DNA from: JACVRW01 sp963835705
GTDB taxonomy: Bacteria > Actinomycetota > Thermoleophilia > Solirubrobacterales > Thermoleophilaceae
NCBI GenBank assembly: GCA_963835705.1
Contig: CAWIGR010000002.1
Location: forward strand, 20,651-84,650
Direction: 5' to 3'
Length of the DNA stretch: 64,000 bases
Part shown: one piece after another, positions 26,779 through 35,139 of the stretch
Position numbering within the stretch: position 1 is the stretch's first letter
How the letters are laid out: the number at the start of each line of letters is the position of its first letter
The notes under the pieces: generated by a model
What the model was told of the DNA's origin: nothing
What the model saw: only the letters and a program-made list of their open reading frames with translations
The model's database searches: none
Made by a program: the position numbers and the translations under genes

Positions 26779-29700
26779 CTAGGCGAACGCGTCGCAGTAT
26801 TCGTCCCAGCGAGGGGCGCTGCCGTCGGCCGCGACCTCCATGAGCTCGGCGAACGTGGGGTCGCCGTTGGCTCCCGCGAAGCGCCGCTCGGCGGACACCG
26901 ACACGCTGGTTGAGAACATGAACACCTCGACCTCGATCGTGATCGTGGCGCGACCGACCATCTTGCCCGTGTCGAACTCGTAGAGAAGCTCGAGTGCGAG
27001 CTCGATCGACGCGGAGATGAGGCCCAGTACGTCGACCTCGCCACGCAGGCGGAAGTAGCCCGTGAGCGAGCCCCCCTGGCCCTCGAGGCGCAGGTAGATG
27101 CCGAGCATCGCCTCGATCGATCCGGAGGCGACGCCGAGGTCGACGGCGAGCCGCGCGCCCGCCTCGAGCGACAGCTCGAGCAGCTCGAGGCCCTGCGGGT
27201 TCACGCGCACGCCGAGGAATCCGCCGCCGCCGATGAAGCCGACCGTCAGCCCGAACGGCCGCTCGCGCGTGCAGAAGTTGAAGCCGACGGCCACCGACTT
27301 TCCGAGGAACGGGACGTTGCAATCGGCGCCGAGGCTGATGTTCTGCAGCGCGAAGACGCCGACGGCGACATTCGGGAGCCCGAGCGTGAAGCCCGCCCGT
27401 GCCCCTGAGGGCGAGACCTCGAGGAACGGCGGATCGCTGAAGCCGTCGAGCGGGATCAGCTCCTTGAGCGTCTCGACGAACGAGAGCGGGCCAATGAACT
27501 CGATCCCGCCGAAGACGACGTCGACGTCGGGTTTTCCGGATGAGCCGGCCCGGAATGCGAGCCGGTCGAAGTCCATCCGCATCAGCGACGCCGGCGGCAC
27601 GAGGGTGAGCGAGAAGTCGGCCAGCTCGGCAACGGCGTCGAAGCGCGCCCCTGTCTTCGCGCCGGCCCGCGCCTCGACTTGCACGCGCAGCGGCTCGCGC
27701 GCCTCGAACACGGTCTCGCCCGCGATCTGGAACGGCTCGATCGGCGTCGTCCAATCGAGCTTTGCCCGCACCTCGAGGTTCTCGGGATCGAGTCCCTCGA
27801 TGAGTGCCATCACCTGGTCGATGGTGCGGGCGACCCCGGCCGCGTCGGCGAGATACGGCTGCACGCCGCGAAGCAGCTTGTCGAGCTCGCTCCTGGCAAA
27901 CGGCGACAGCGGCAGCGTGGCCACCAGCGGTGTGAGCGCGTTGACCGTCCCGGTGAATGCGCCGAGCAGCCCCTCGAGCTGCGCCGCGACCGCCCCTGGG
28001 TCGTGTGGCTGCGTCGGATCCAGCAGCGTTACGAGCGCATCCGTCAGCGCTGCCGTAGCCGCCGCGAGGTCGTCGGCGTGCACCTGCAGCTCGGCCGCCT
28101 GGGCGGCTGCCCGCTGCGTAGCGGCCTCGAGCGAGGCGAGATCGGCGAGCAGTCCCTGCGCAGGCCCGAGCGCCTCGGTCACGAACTTCGGCGCCTGGTC
28201 GAGGCCAAGCGCGGGCAGCAGGTCGCTGAGCTTGAAGAGCCCGAAGAGCTTCGGCAGCGCGTTGCCGAGCAGGGCAACGGGATCGAACGTCCCGTCCAGC
28301 GCGCCGCCGAGGTCACCGACGGTGCCGAGACGCCTCGTGAGGCCTGCGATCTGCTGCGAGGGGTCGACGAAGCCGCCCGAGCGCTCCGTGCTGCCGAAGC
28401 TGACCTTCGGAAGCGTCGCCGGCAGCGGGATGGGACGGTCGGTCACCCGAGCCGAGTCGACCACCTGAAGGAAGAGGTCGGCGGCGTTCGCGCCGCTTCC
28501 CGGCGTGGCCGGGAAGCCGGAGGCTGCGTAGTTCGGGTGGTAGTTGACGTGGAAAGTCGCGGGGGCGGGTGTGAGCAGCCGGCTGGTCGCCGGGACGATC
28601 TCGGCGGCGCGCAGCCGCGGCTGCAGCCACCGCCCGGCGCCTACGCCTGCCTGGCCCTCGAGCGTCGCGTCGAGCCGGAGGGTGCGCACCTCGGCACTCG
28701 TGTCACCGGGCCGGATGCTCGGCGCGAACGCGATTCGCTGGCCGTCGATCGGCACCTGCGCGCGCGCGTCGGGCCGGTACGTGAGGTCGGCGGACATCAC
28801 CGACGCGTTCGGCTTCAGGACCTCGGACGCGTCGAGGAACAGCAGCGGCATCCCCACCCGCGCGTGCCGTCCGTCGTGGTCGACGGTCTCGACGGTGAAG
28901 GTCATGTTCCGCCCGTCGGGGAGCATCGGCCAGAACCGCAACGAGCCGGGGGGCGGCTCGGCGAGGGGCGGCGTCACGAGCGTGAGGAACCGAACGCGCG
29001 TGAACGGCAGGTTGAAGACACCGTGGGTGCGCTCCGGCTCGGCGACGACGATGAAGTAGCGCTGGTACAGGCGCGCGACCGGTTCGAGGGGCGTGCGGAT
29101 CTTGCGCTCGGTCTGCCTGATGAGCACGGCCTTGTGGCCGAGCGGATACAGGAAGCCGACGTAGACGACCTGTACGAACTGGTCGCGGCCCATCGGCGCC
29201 ACGTGGTCCCAGGACTTGATCGCCTGGGCGACCCCGCGCTCCGCGTAGCGCTCGGCGTCCCAGCCTCCGTGCACGTCGAGCCAGCTGCCGAGCGCGGAGA
29301 GCGAGAGTCCCTTGACCTCGACCGGCTCCGGAGCGACGTCACCGAGGCGGTGAGACAGCGTCTCGGCGCTCTGGAGCACGAGCAGCCAGCGATCCCGCGG
29401 GCTGAGCGACGTGCGAAACGGCCCGAGATCGCCGGGGCTCGGCGGCTGCTCGGGCGCCTCGCGCTCTCGGGCCCAAATCGCGCGCACGATCCGCTGGCGG
29501 TCGGCACGCTCGTCGATTGACACGCTCGCGGCGCCGTCCGTGGCCTCCTCCACCCGCCGAACGCCGAGGCGCGTGTGCCACAACTCGATCCGCTCGCGCC
29601 CGGTCGCGGGCTCGAGCGGGTCGATCGCGTCCGCGGGGCCCACCGGCGTGTCGGCGTGGGTGAAGCCTTCCACGGCGCTCGGGCTGAGGACCAGGCGCCA

Positions 29701-30606
29701 TGGCGCCTCGATCGCGGTCTCGTCGGCTCGGGGCGCGCGCGCCTGCACGGGTCGCCGCGGCCGCTGGTACGGGCCGGCCACGACCAGGCCTCCCGGACCG
29801 AGCAGCGGGCGGTCGGACATCCCGGGCCGTCCAGCGGCCGGCTCGGCCGAGGCGCGCCGGATGTCCGGCGCCGCCTGGAGGGCAAGGCGCACGCGCAGCG
29901 CGCGCAACGTCGCCGAGCCGCGCAGCACGTCATCGACGCCGAGGGGCGCGCCCGCAGCGGGGGCCTGGCGGCCCGCGGCGAGCACGGGGCCGATCGCGCT
30001 CTCGGCAAGGACAAGGCCACCCGGGAGGTGCAGGTGGCCGAGGAGATCGCGGAGCCTTGGGCGTGCGTCGGGCCGCGGCGTCCCCGCCGGCACCACCACG
30101 AGCGGGAGACGGCGCATCGCCGCGAGCACTCCCTCGCTGCTGAAGTCGATCTCCTCGTCGGCCGGCACGGCGAAGACGAGCCGGCTGAACTGCGCGAAGC
30201 GGGCCGCGGCGAGCTCGTGGCGCGGCGGCGTGGGGTCGGTGTCGAGCCACGCCTGCTCGCCGATGTGCTGTGGCGCAAACCGCACGATCAGCCGGGCCGT
30301 GCCGGCCACGCCTTCCACGACGAGCCGCGGGCCGGCGTCCCCCGCGGTCTCGAGACGCATCCCACGCGCGTCGACCTCGAGCACCACCAGGTCCCGTGCC
30401 CGCCGCACCACAAAGCTCAAGCCCGGCGCGGCCGCGTCGGCGTCCGCCGCCGCCGGCCGTGCGTCACCTGCAATCAGCTCGGTCAGACGATCGGCGGCCT
30501 CGACCTCGGACGTGAACACCGACGCCCGCCGGGCCGAGCTGCCCATTCGCCTGCGAGCCGCCGGTCCGATGAACGTTCCTTCCGTGGGGGCCAGGCGACC
30601 GTACAT
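26779..30606 (-). CDS. Giant protein of unknown function (1275 residues), partner of the 1533-residue protein
   Basis: Intact frame. The best start is ATG 30604-30606 (MYGRLAPTEGTFIGPAARRR); the frame runs further upstream only over the next gene. No signal peptide or membrane span. About residues 100-800 are mixed beta/alpha with no known motif. An alanine-rich helical stretch at about 815-870 (LASLEAATQRAAAQAAELQV) may be a coiled coil. From about 1000 the protein becomes long amphipathic beta-sheet, for example LSLEAGARLAVDLGVASGSI and GYFRLRGEVDVLGLISASIE, with the end PRWDEYCDAFA. That C-terminus resembles elongated hydrophobic-groove beta structures, an inference only. The start is preceded by a small membrane-protein gene. 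Confidence 0.85.
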   Translation of the reverse strand: MYGRLAPTEGTFIGPAARRRMGSSARRASVFTSEVEAADRLTELIAGDARPAAADADAAAPGLSFVVRRARDLVVLEVDARGMRLETAGDAGPRLVVEGVAGTARLIVRFAPQHIGEQAWLDTDPTPPRHELAAARFAQFSRLVFAVPADEEIDFSSEGVLAAMRRLPLVVVPAGTPRPDARPRLRDLLGHLHLPGGLVLAESAIGPVLAAGRQAPAAGAPLGVDDVLRGSATLRALRVRLALQAAPDIRRASAEPAAGRPGMSDRPLLGPGGLVVAGPYQRPRRPVQARAPRADETAIEAPWRLVLSPSAVEGFTHADTPVGPADAIDPLEPATGRERIELWHTRLGVRRVEEATDGAASVSIDERADRQRIVRAIWAREREAPEQPPSPGDLGPFRTSLSPRDRWLLVLQSAETLSHRLGDVAPEPVEVKGLSLSALGSWLDVHGGWDAERYAERGVAQAIKSWDHVAPMGRDQFVQVVYVGFLYPLGHKAVLIRQTERKIRTPLEPVARLYQRYFIVVAEPERTHGVFNLPFTRVRFLTLVTPPLAEPPPGSLRFWPMLPDGRNMTFTVETVDHDGRHARVGMPLLFLDASEVLKPNASVMSADLTYRPDARAQVPIDGQRIAFAPSIRPGDTSAEVRTLRLDATLEGQAGVGAGRWLQPRLRAAEIVPATSRLLTPAPATFHVNYHPNYAASGFPATPGSGANAADLFLQVVDSARVTDRPIPLPATLPKVSFGSTERSGGFVDPSQQIAGLTRRLGTVGDLGGALDGTFDPVALLGNALPKLFGLFKLSDLLPALGLDQAPKFVTEALGPAQGLLADLASLEAATQRAAAQAAELQVHADDLAAATAALTDALVTLLDPTQPHDPGAVAAQLEGLLGAFTGTVNALTPLVATLPLSPFARSELDKLLRGVQPYLADAAGVARTIDQVMALIEGLDPENLEVRAKLDWTTPIEPFQIAGETVFEAREPLRVQVEARAGAKTGARFDAVAELADFSLTLVPPASLMRMDFDRLAFRAGSSGKPDVDVVFGGIEFIGPLSFVETLKELIPLDGFSDPPFLEVSPSGARAGFTLGLPNVAVGVFALQNISLGADCNVPFLGKSVAVGFNFCTRERPFGLTVGFIGGGGFLGVRVNPQGLELLELSLEAGARLAVDLGVASGSIEAMLGIYLRLEGQGGSLTGYFRLRGEVDVLGLISASIELALELLYEFDTGKMVGRATITIEVEVFMFSTSVSVSAERRFAGANGDPTFAELMEVAADGSAPRWDEYCDAFA

Positions 30607-30679
30607 GGCCGGGTGCGCGAGGTGCAACCCCCCGCTGCCGGGGCCTCCGGCGCCGAGGCCCCGGCGAGCGCAGCTGCTG

Positions 30680-30946
30680 CTAGCCCCCGCCGCCGGGGGC
30701 CACGCCGTGCGGCTGAGGGGCCGACTCGGGCCTGCCCGTGTTGGGGCTGAAGCCGCCGTAGTCGATCGAATGGATCGACTTGGCGGAGCTCGTGTCGGTG
30801 GCATCGTTTGCGTTGTTGACCAGGACCACAAGTGCGACGGTCAGCGCCACGACGGCGACGATCGCGACGCCGAGCAGCGTTCGCACCAACGTGTAGCGGG
30901 ACCGGAGAACGACTGCGTGGGGCTGTCCGGGGAATGCCTGTTCCAT
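30680..30946 (-). CDS. Small single-pass membrane protein heading the giant-gene operon
   Basis: 88 residues. ATG 30944-30946. A single membrane helix lies at about residues 22-43 (LLGVAIVAVVALTVALVVLV) with a basic N-side (RSRYTLVR), so the N-terminus is probably cytosolic. The exposed tail is polar and Gly/Pro-rich (SIHSIDYGGFSPNTGRPESA, ending in PGGGG). It is the first gene of the minus-strand run, 73 bases before the 1275-residue giant. It resembles the 64-residue protein at 33246 in layout (N-terminal helix, Gly/Pro/His tail). No family recognised. Confidence 0.7.
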   Translation of the reverse strand: MEQAFPGQPHAVVLRSRYTLVRTLLGVAIVAVVALTVALVVLVNNANDATDTSSAKSIHSIDYGGFSPNTGRPESAPQPHGVAPGGGG

Positions 30947-31017
30947 GACTGTTCCTGTCTGAGTTCGCTGGGGTGCGCGCCGATAGGGCCCGTCTCGGTC
31001 GCTCACCCGGAATTCGC

Positions 31018-31042
31018 ACACGGTCGCGAGGTGTGACCGTGT
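31018..31042 (+). promoter_or_regulatory. Inverted repeat in the divergent promoter region of giant operon and ECF sigma gene
   Basis: ACACGGTC (31018-31025) and GACCGTGT (31035-31042) are exact reverse complements separated by 9 bases. The dyad sits in the 183-base gap between the small-membrane-protein start (30946) and the sigma-factor start (31130), a position suited to an operator for both directions. Which protein binds is unknown. Confidence 0.5.
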
Positions 31043-31129
31043 CCCTACTCGGGCGGTGGCAGGCGGCGGGTACGCGGAGTAAGGTCGGTCACAAGAAGCG
31101 TCCGGCTGCGATATCCCGGTCGAGGAAGC

Positions 31130-31672
31130 ATGGGCACGGCCGCCACTGACGAGGAGCTTCTCATCCAACAGGATGCGGCTTCGTTCGAGCTCTTCTACGA
31201 CCGCTACTTCGAGCGCCTTCTGACCTTTTTCTCACGCCGCACGCCCGACGCCGAGCTTGCCGCGGACTTGACGGCCGAGACGTTCGCGGCGGCGCTGGCC
31301 GCCCGCAGGCGTTATCGCCGGCGGCGCGGGCGGGCGGATTCGTGGCTGTTCGCGATCGCCTACCACAAGCTGGCCGACGCCCAGCGGCGCGGCTGCGCCG
31401 AGGATCGCGCCCGCAGACGGCTGGGCATCGAGCGCATCGAGCTCACGGACGAGGACATCGCGCGCATCGAACGGCTGGGGCAGGCGGACTCCGTTGCCGC
31501 GCTCGTGCAGGAGCTACCCGCCGACCAGCAACAGGCCATCCGGGCACATGTGATCGAGGAACGTTCCTACGGGGAGATTGCGGTGGAGTTCGAGACGACC
31601 GAGGCGGTCGTGCGCAAGCGCGTCAGTCGTGGGCTGGCGGCGATCCGCAAGCGGCTGGGGGGAGTGTTCTGA
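31130..31672 (+). CDS. ECF-type RNA polymerase sigma factor
   Basis: 180 residues. Region 2 is FELFYDRYFERLLTFFSRRT with DLTAETFAAALAARRRYRRR, and region 4 is LPADQQQAIRAHVIEERSYG...FETTEAVVRKRVSRGLAAIR (helix-turn-helix for the -35 element). ATG 31130. Its stop shares a base with the start of the downstream anti-sigma candidate (TGATG), so the two are coupled. It is transcribed away from the giant-protein operon, separated by 183 bases containing a dyad; controlling that operon is a reasonable but untested idea. Confidence 0.9.
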   Translation: MGTAATDEELLIQQDAASFELFYDRYFERLLTFFSRRTPDAELAADLTAETFAAALAARRRYRRRRGRADSWLFAIAYHKLADAQRRGCAEDRARRRLGIERIELTDEDIARIERLGQADSVAALVQELPADQQQAIRAHVIEERSYGEIAVEFETTEAVVRKRVSRGLAAIRKRLGGVF

Positions 31673-32778
31673 TGGCCTCCTTCGAGTTCGAGGCAAGCCT
31701 GCGGCTGCAGCTCAGGAAGGCCGCCGAGCGTGAGCAGCGCCGCGGCCTGCTGGCGCGATTCGCGGCGGCGGCTCGCGCCGCGCTCCCGAGCGTCGGTCAC
31801 TGGGCGCTGCCCGCCGCCGCCGTGACGGCGACTGTCGCAGCGGCCATCTCCGTTGCAGCGATCTTCCTGACGTCGGACTCCGAGCAGCGCCCGGTGGCGC
31901 CGCCCGAAGTGGTGGCCGAGTTGAGATTGGCCGACTCTCTCGGCGCGACCTTCGCGGCGTTCGGCTCGGTCTGGCTGGCTGACACCAGTCGCGACGAGCT
32001 GCTGCGAGTCGAGCCCGACTCGCGCCGCGTGATCGGTCGCCTGCCCGTCGCCGGTGAGCTCGCGCTCGGCGCGGGCGCCGGCTCCCTGTGGGCACTCCAG
32101 GAAGGGGCGCCCGGCAAATTCGGTTTCCGCGGCCCTCTGCTGCGAATCGATCCGAGCACGAATCGTGTGACCGCACGCATCCCTCTCAGAACACCGGACG
32201 GACAGCCCTTCGAAGGCTACGAGGTGCTCGCCGCACGGGACGACGTCTGGGTCGCGGGGGTGAGCGGCGCGCTGCGGGTGGACCCGCAAACCAACCGCGT
32301 TACTCAGGCCATTGCGGCACCGGACCAGCTCGTCAGCACGCACTTCGCGCTCTTGGACGGTGACTTGTGGGCCATTACCGAGGATGGGCGGCTGCTGCGC
32401 TTCGACATGCGCACGGGCAATGTCGTCAGCGACGCCCGACTCGGGCTTTCCGAGGCCTTCGACCTGAGCACCGGCCCACGCGGGTCGCTCATCGCCGTCG
32501 CGCCAGGCGAGCTCGCGCGCGTCGAGCCGTACACCGGCCGCGTTCTCTGGCGCACGGCCCTCGGCCGGCCCGTCCAGGCATGGTCCGAGGCCGGCGGCCT
32601 GATCTGGGCCCGGAGCAGCGGTCCGATGCGCGACCGCCTGACGGCACTCGATCCCGACAGCGGCCGCGTTCTCACCAGGGTCGAGCTCGAGGACTTCGGC
32701 GGCACGGGAATCGCCGCGGTGGACGACGAACTGTGGCTCAGCACCGCCGGCGGCGACGTGGTGGTCCTTCGCCGCTAG
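31672..32778 (+). CDS. Membrane-anchored beta-propeller protein, probable anti-sigma factor
   Basis: 368 residues. The N-terminal 40 residues are basic and helical (FEFEASLRLQLRKAAEREQR) in the cytosol, a membrane helix follows at about 44-66 (LPAAAVTATVAAAISVAAIF), and the rest is an external propeller of YVTN/PQQ-like repeats: FAAFGSVWLADTSRDELLRV, GAGAGSLWALQEG, LLRIDPSTNRVTARIPL, LLRFDMRTGNVVSD, ALDPDSGRVLTRVEL. The gene is coupled to the sigma gene by TGATG. Position and topology suggest an anti-sigma that senses something outside the cell; no canonical zinc anti-sigma motif is visible, so the role is inferred from context. Confidence 0.75.
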   Translation: MASFEFEASLRLQLRKAAEREQRRGLLARFAAAARAALPSVGHWALPAAAVTATVAAAISVAAIFLTSDSEQRPVAPPEVVAELRLADSLGATFAAFGSVWLADTSRDELLRVEPDSRRVIGRLPVAGELALGAGAGSLWALQEGAPGKFGFRGPLLRIDPSTNRVTARIPLRTPDGQPFEGYEVLAARDDVWVAGVSGALRVDPQTNRVTQAIAAPDQLVSTHFALLDGDLWAITEDGRLLRFDMRTGNVVSDARLGLSEAFDLSTGPRGSLIAVAPGELARVEPYTGRVLWRTALGRPVQAWSEAGGLIWARSSGPMRDRLTALDPDSGRVLTRVELEDFGGTGIAAVDDELWLSTAGGDVVVLRR

Positions 32779-32795
32779 GAGCAGCCACCCGCCGG

Positions 32796-33200
32796 CTAAC
32801 TCGAGCGCACGGACTCGATGGCCTCGTCCGTAGTCCGGTACTCGTCCACGCGCACGATCCTGCCGCCCTCCACCCTCACCGCGTAGGTCTCGGTCATGTG
32901 AACCGTGATCCCGCTGACTCTGCCGTGCGTGCGGGCCGTCCATGGCACCACCACCCAGTCCCCGAGATCGATGAAGGCCTCGAACTCCATGACGTCGTCG
33001 AACCGGTCTGTCCAGGCTTCGGCGATGTCGGCGGCGAAGCGACGCATGTCGTCGCGGCCGCGATAGGTGCGCGGGTTGGGCTCGTCGGCCGCCGTGGTCC
33101 ACTCGATGTCCGGGTCGCTGGCCTCGAGGAAGACGTCGAGCTCGCCGCGCGCGAACGCCTCCAGGCTGCGGCGCACCGTTTCCACGTTGGCCTCGGACAA
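32796..33200 (-). CDS. SnoaL-like/NTF2-fold protein
   Basis: 134 residues: NVETVRRSLEAFARGELDVF with DIEWTTAADEPNPRTYRGRD, then FDDVMEFEAFIDLGDWVVVP and VRVEGGRIVRVDEYRTTDEA. This is the classic cone-shaped NTF2/SnoaL fold (about 130 residues, start helix plus curved sheet). Such proteins are small isomerases, cyclases or ligand-binding domains. ATG 33198-33200. Convergent with the propeller gene, with 17 bases between stops. Confidence 0.85.
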   Translation of the reverse strand: MSEANVETVRRSLEAFARGELDVFLEASDPDIEWTTAADEPNPRTYRGRDDMRRFAADIAEAWTDRFDDVMEFEAFIDLGDWVVVPWTARTHGRVSGITVHMTETYAVRVEGGRIVRVDEYRTTDEAIESVRSS

Positions 33201-33245
33201 GGCCTCCAGTATCGCCCGTCGCCGGCCGGCTGCCGGCCCTGCGTG

Positions 33246-33440
33246 CTACCGGGTGCCGCGCGACCAGTTGTGAATCGAGACCCGCTCGTCGCGGCCCGAC
33301 GCGCTGCCGGGGCCGTAGGCGCCGGGAGCGCCGCTGTAGATCTTCCCGTGCGGATGCTCGGCGATCCCGCTGCCGCTCACCGTGTAGTAGCCGTAGATGA
33401 CGCCGACCAGCATGACGAGGCTGACGATCAGGATCTCCAT
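33246..33440 (-). CDS. Small single-pass membrane protein
   Basis: 64 residues from ATG 33438-33440. The N-terminal membrane helix is MEILIVSLVMLVGVIYGYYT, and the tail is rich in Gly, His and Ser (HPHGKIYSGAPGAYGPGSAS, ending HNWSRGTR). Layout is like the 88-residue protein at 30680. No family recognised. The frame is short but the hydrophobic start and a GGAG-type sequence 5-9 bases upstream support it. Confidence 0.6.
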   Translation of the reverse strand: MEILIVSLVMLVGVIYGYYTVSGSGIAEHPHGKIYSGAPGAYGPGSASGRDERVSIHNWSRGTR

Positions 33441-33525
33441 GACGCTCCTTCGCTCGTTCGGACCACGTGAGAGCGAGCATCTCGCGCGCGGCGAGCGCGA
33501 AGTGTGAGGTGCGTCACCGACTGGC

Positions 33526-35133
33526 CTAGCGTCCGATCAGGATCGCGTCGGCGATCGGGCGCTCGCCCGTGGCGTCCGAGGGGCGGGTGACCAGGCTGGG
33601 CCCGACGGTCATCCCGGTCGAGCCGCCGCCGTCGAGGTTCAGGGCGTCGCGGGCGCCGAGCGCCCTCATCACGGCCGCGCTCTCCTCGAAGCTCGCCCCC
33701 ACGCTGTGGCCGGGGCGGCGGCCGTCGATCGCCACCAGGAGCACGCGCCCGCTCGCCGTCACGCCGGCGAGCGTGCGCGGGTTCCGGCGCGCGCCGAAGC
33801 GGTAGTAGAACTCGGGGCTCTCGGGCCAGTGGAAGCCCTCGGCGAAGGCGTTGATCGACGGCCTGCCGTTGCGTAGCAGGCGCGGGCCGCCGTTCACGAT
33901 GTCGGTGCGGCCGCGGCCGGGGTGCAGTGAGGTCCTCGTGCCCACGGTCGAGCCGGGCCGCGCGTGGGCGCGGAGCCAGTCGGCTCCGTCTCCGGTCCCG
34001 GCAAGCACGGAGCCGCCGGCCGGGATCGGCCCGCCGCGGGTGTCGCGGAGCTCGACCACGCGGCCGCGGCGGTCGAGGACGGCCTCCGCGCCGTCGCCCG
34101 GCTCGGTCGTCTCGCCGAAGGCCTCCGTGAACAGGATCAGCTCGCTCGCGTCGGTGCAGGTGAAGTCGTGCTTGGGCAACTCCGTCGGCAGGTCGCCGCC
34201 CGTCCCGCCGCAGCCGCGGATCAGGCCGGGCTTCCGGTTCAGGCCGTCGATCTCCCGCACCGCGCCGTCCGAGGCGCGGGCGCGCAGGCGGGTGCGAATC
34301 GGCGCCACCTCGGCGCGGCGCTCGTTCAACAGCAGGCTCGTCCGGTCGCCCACCGACTCGCTCACCAACTCGCCGTCCAGCATCGACACGCCGGCCAGGT
34401 CGCCGGGCGTGCCGTCGGCGGCGCCGATCACGAAGTAGCCGCCGTTCAGCGAGGCGACGGCGCCGGTGCGGCGGGCGAGGCCCGAGAGCAGCTCCCGCTC
34501 CGGCACGATGCCCGTGGCGAGCCCGGCGTCGAGCACCGGGCCGCGGCGCCCGGCGTGCAGGTGGCGGCTGTCCACCTCGAGCACGTGCACCACCCAGGGG
34601 CCCGTGGTGCGGCCGCCGTCCTCGCCGGTGTAGACGACACGCGTGCCCGCGTAGCCCTCGGCGGTGAGCCGGTCGCGCAGCGCGACCGCCTCGGGCTCGG
34701 AGCCGAAGCTGCCGACCCGCACCAGCCAGCCGAGCGGTCCGCGCTCGGGGTCGTCGGGGGCGCGCTCGGAGATGCGCAGCACGCTCGGGTCGTGGCCGTC
34801 CGCGCGCAGCTCGCCGGCGAGGGCCCGGGCGGCGGAACGCTCGGCCCGGAAGCCGACGTCGACCGTATAGACGTCGCGCGGCGACGCCTCGCCGCGGACG
34901 ATCCGCGTGTAGCGGACGCCGGGCGCGACCTGCTGCTCGAAGCGCTCCTCCGGGAGGGCCCGCGGGCCGAGCGGAAGCGGCTCTTCGCGGGAAGGACCGC
35001 CGCCTCCGCCCGGCGCCGCGAGGGTGAGGGCGGCCGCTGTCGCGGCGACCGCCGTGAGGAGCCGGGCCGCGCGCCCGCCGGGTGGGGCGGACGCGCGGAT
35101 CCCGGGTCCTTGGGGGACGCGTGGAGCGGGCAC
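33526..35133 (-). CDS. SPOR-domain phosphodiester glycosidase (NAGPA family), exported
   Basis: 535 residues. A signal/anchor segment occupies about 24-43 (LLTAVAATAAALTLAAPGG). A SPOR-like repeat region lies at about 90-180 (GWLVRVGSFGSEPEAVALRD), which would bind denuded peptidoglycan glycan. The C-terminal half is the NAGPA fold: VASLNGGYFVIGAADG, GRTDIVNGGPRLL and the signature ARDALNLDGGGSTGMTV. The human homologue uncovers mannose-6-phosphate by removing GlcNAc from a phosphodiester; bacterial members are thought to act on cell-wall phosphoglycans. Seven bases separate it from the upstream GH3 gene, so both share a transcript under the dre-like operator. Confidence 0.87.
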   Translation of the reverse strand: MPAPRVPQGPGIRASAPPGGRAARLLTAVAATAAALTLAAPGGGGGPSREEPLPLGPRALPEERFEQQVAPGVRYTRIVRGEASPRDVYTVDVGFRAERSAARALAGELRADGHDPSVLRISERAPDDPERGPLGWLVRVGSFGSEPEAVALRDRLTAEGYAGTRVVYTGEDGGRTTGPWVVHVLEVDSRHLHAGRRGPVLDAGLATGIVPERELLSGLARRTGAVASLNGGYFVIGAADGTPGDLAGVSMLDGELVSESVGDRTSLLLNERRAEVAPIRTRLRARASDGAVREIDGLNRKPGLIRGCGGTGGDLPTELPKHDFTCTDASELILFTEAFGETTEPGDGAEAVLDRRGRVVELRDTRGGPIPAGGSVLAGTGDGADWLRAHARPGSTVGTRTSLHPGRGRTDIVNGGPRLLRNGRPSINAFAEGFHWPESPEFYYRFGARRNPRTLAGVTASGRVLLVAIDGRRPGHSVGASFEESAAVMRALGARDALNLDGGGSTGMTVGPSLVTRPSDATGERPIADAILIGR

Positions 35134-35139
35134 TTCGGA

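Noticed and set aside
23664..26843. A 1059-codon open frame on the plus strand inside the 1533-residue giant gene
   Set aside because: It is antisense to an intact gene with natural composition. Its translation is Arg/Gly/Ala/Pro-rich without motifs, as expected from high-GC shadow frames.
27679..29520. A 613-codon plus-strand open frame across the 1275-residue giant gene
   Set aside because: Antisense shadow; composition (His/Arg/Gly/Leu repeats) and lack of a ribosome site do not fit a gene.
33504..33517. GTGA...TCAC dyad upstream of the 64-residue membrane protein as an operator matching the one at 31018
   Set aside because: Only four bases per arm match, and it does not share enough sequence with ACACGGTC/GACCGTGT to claim the same regulator.
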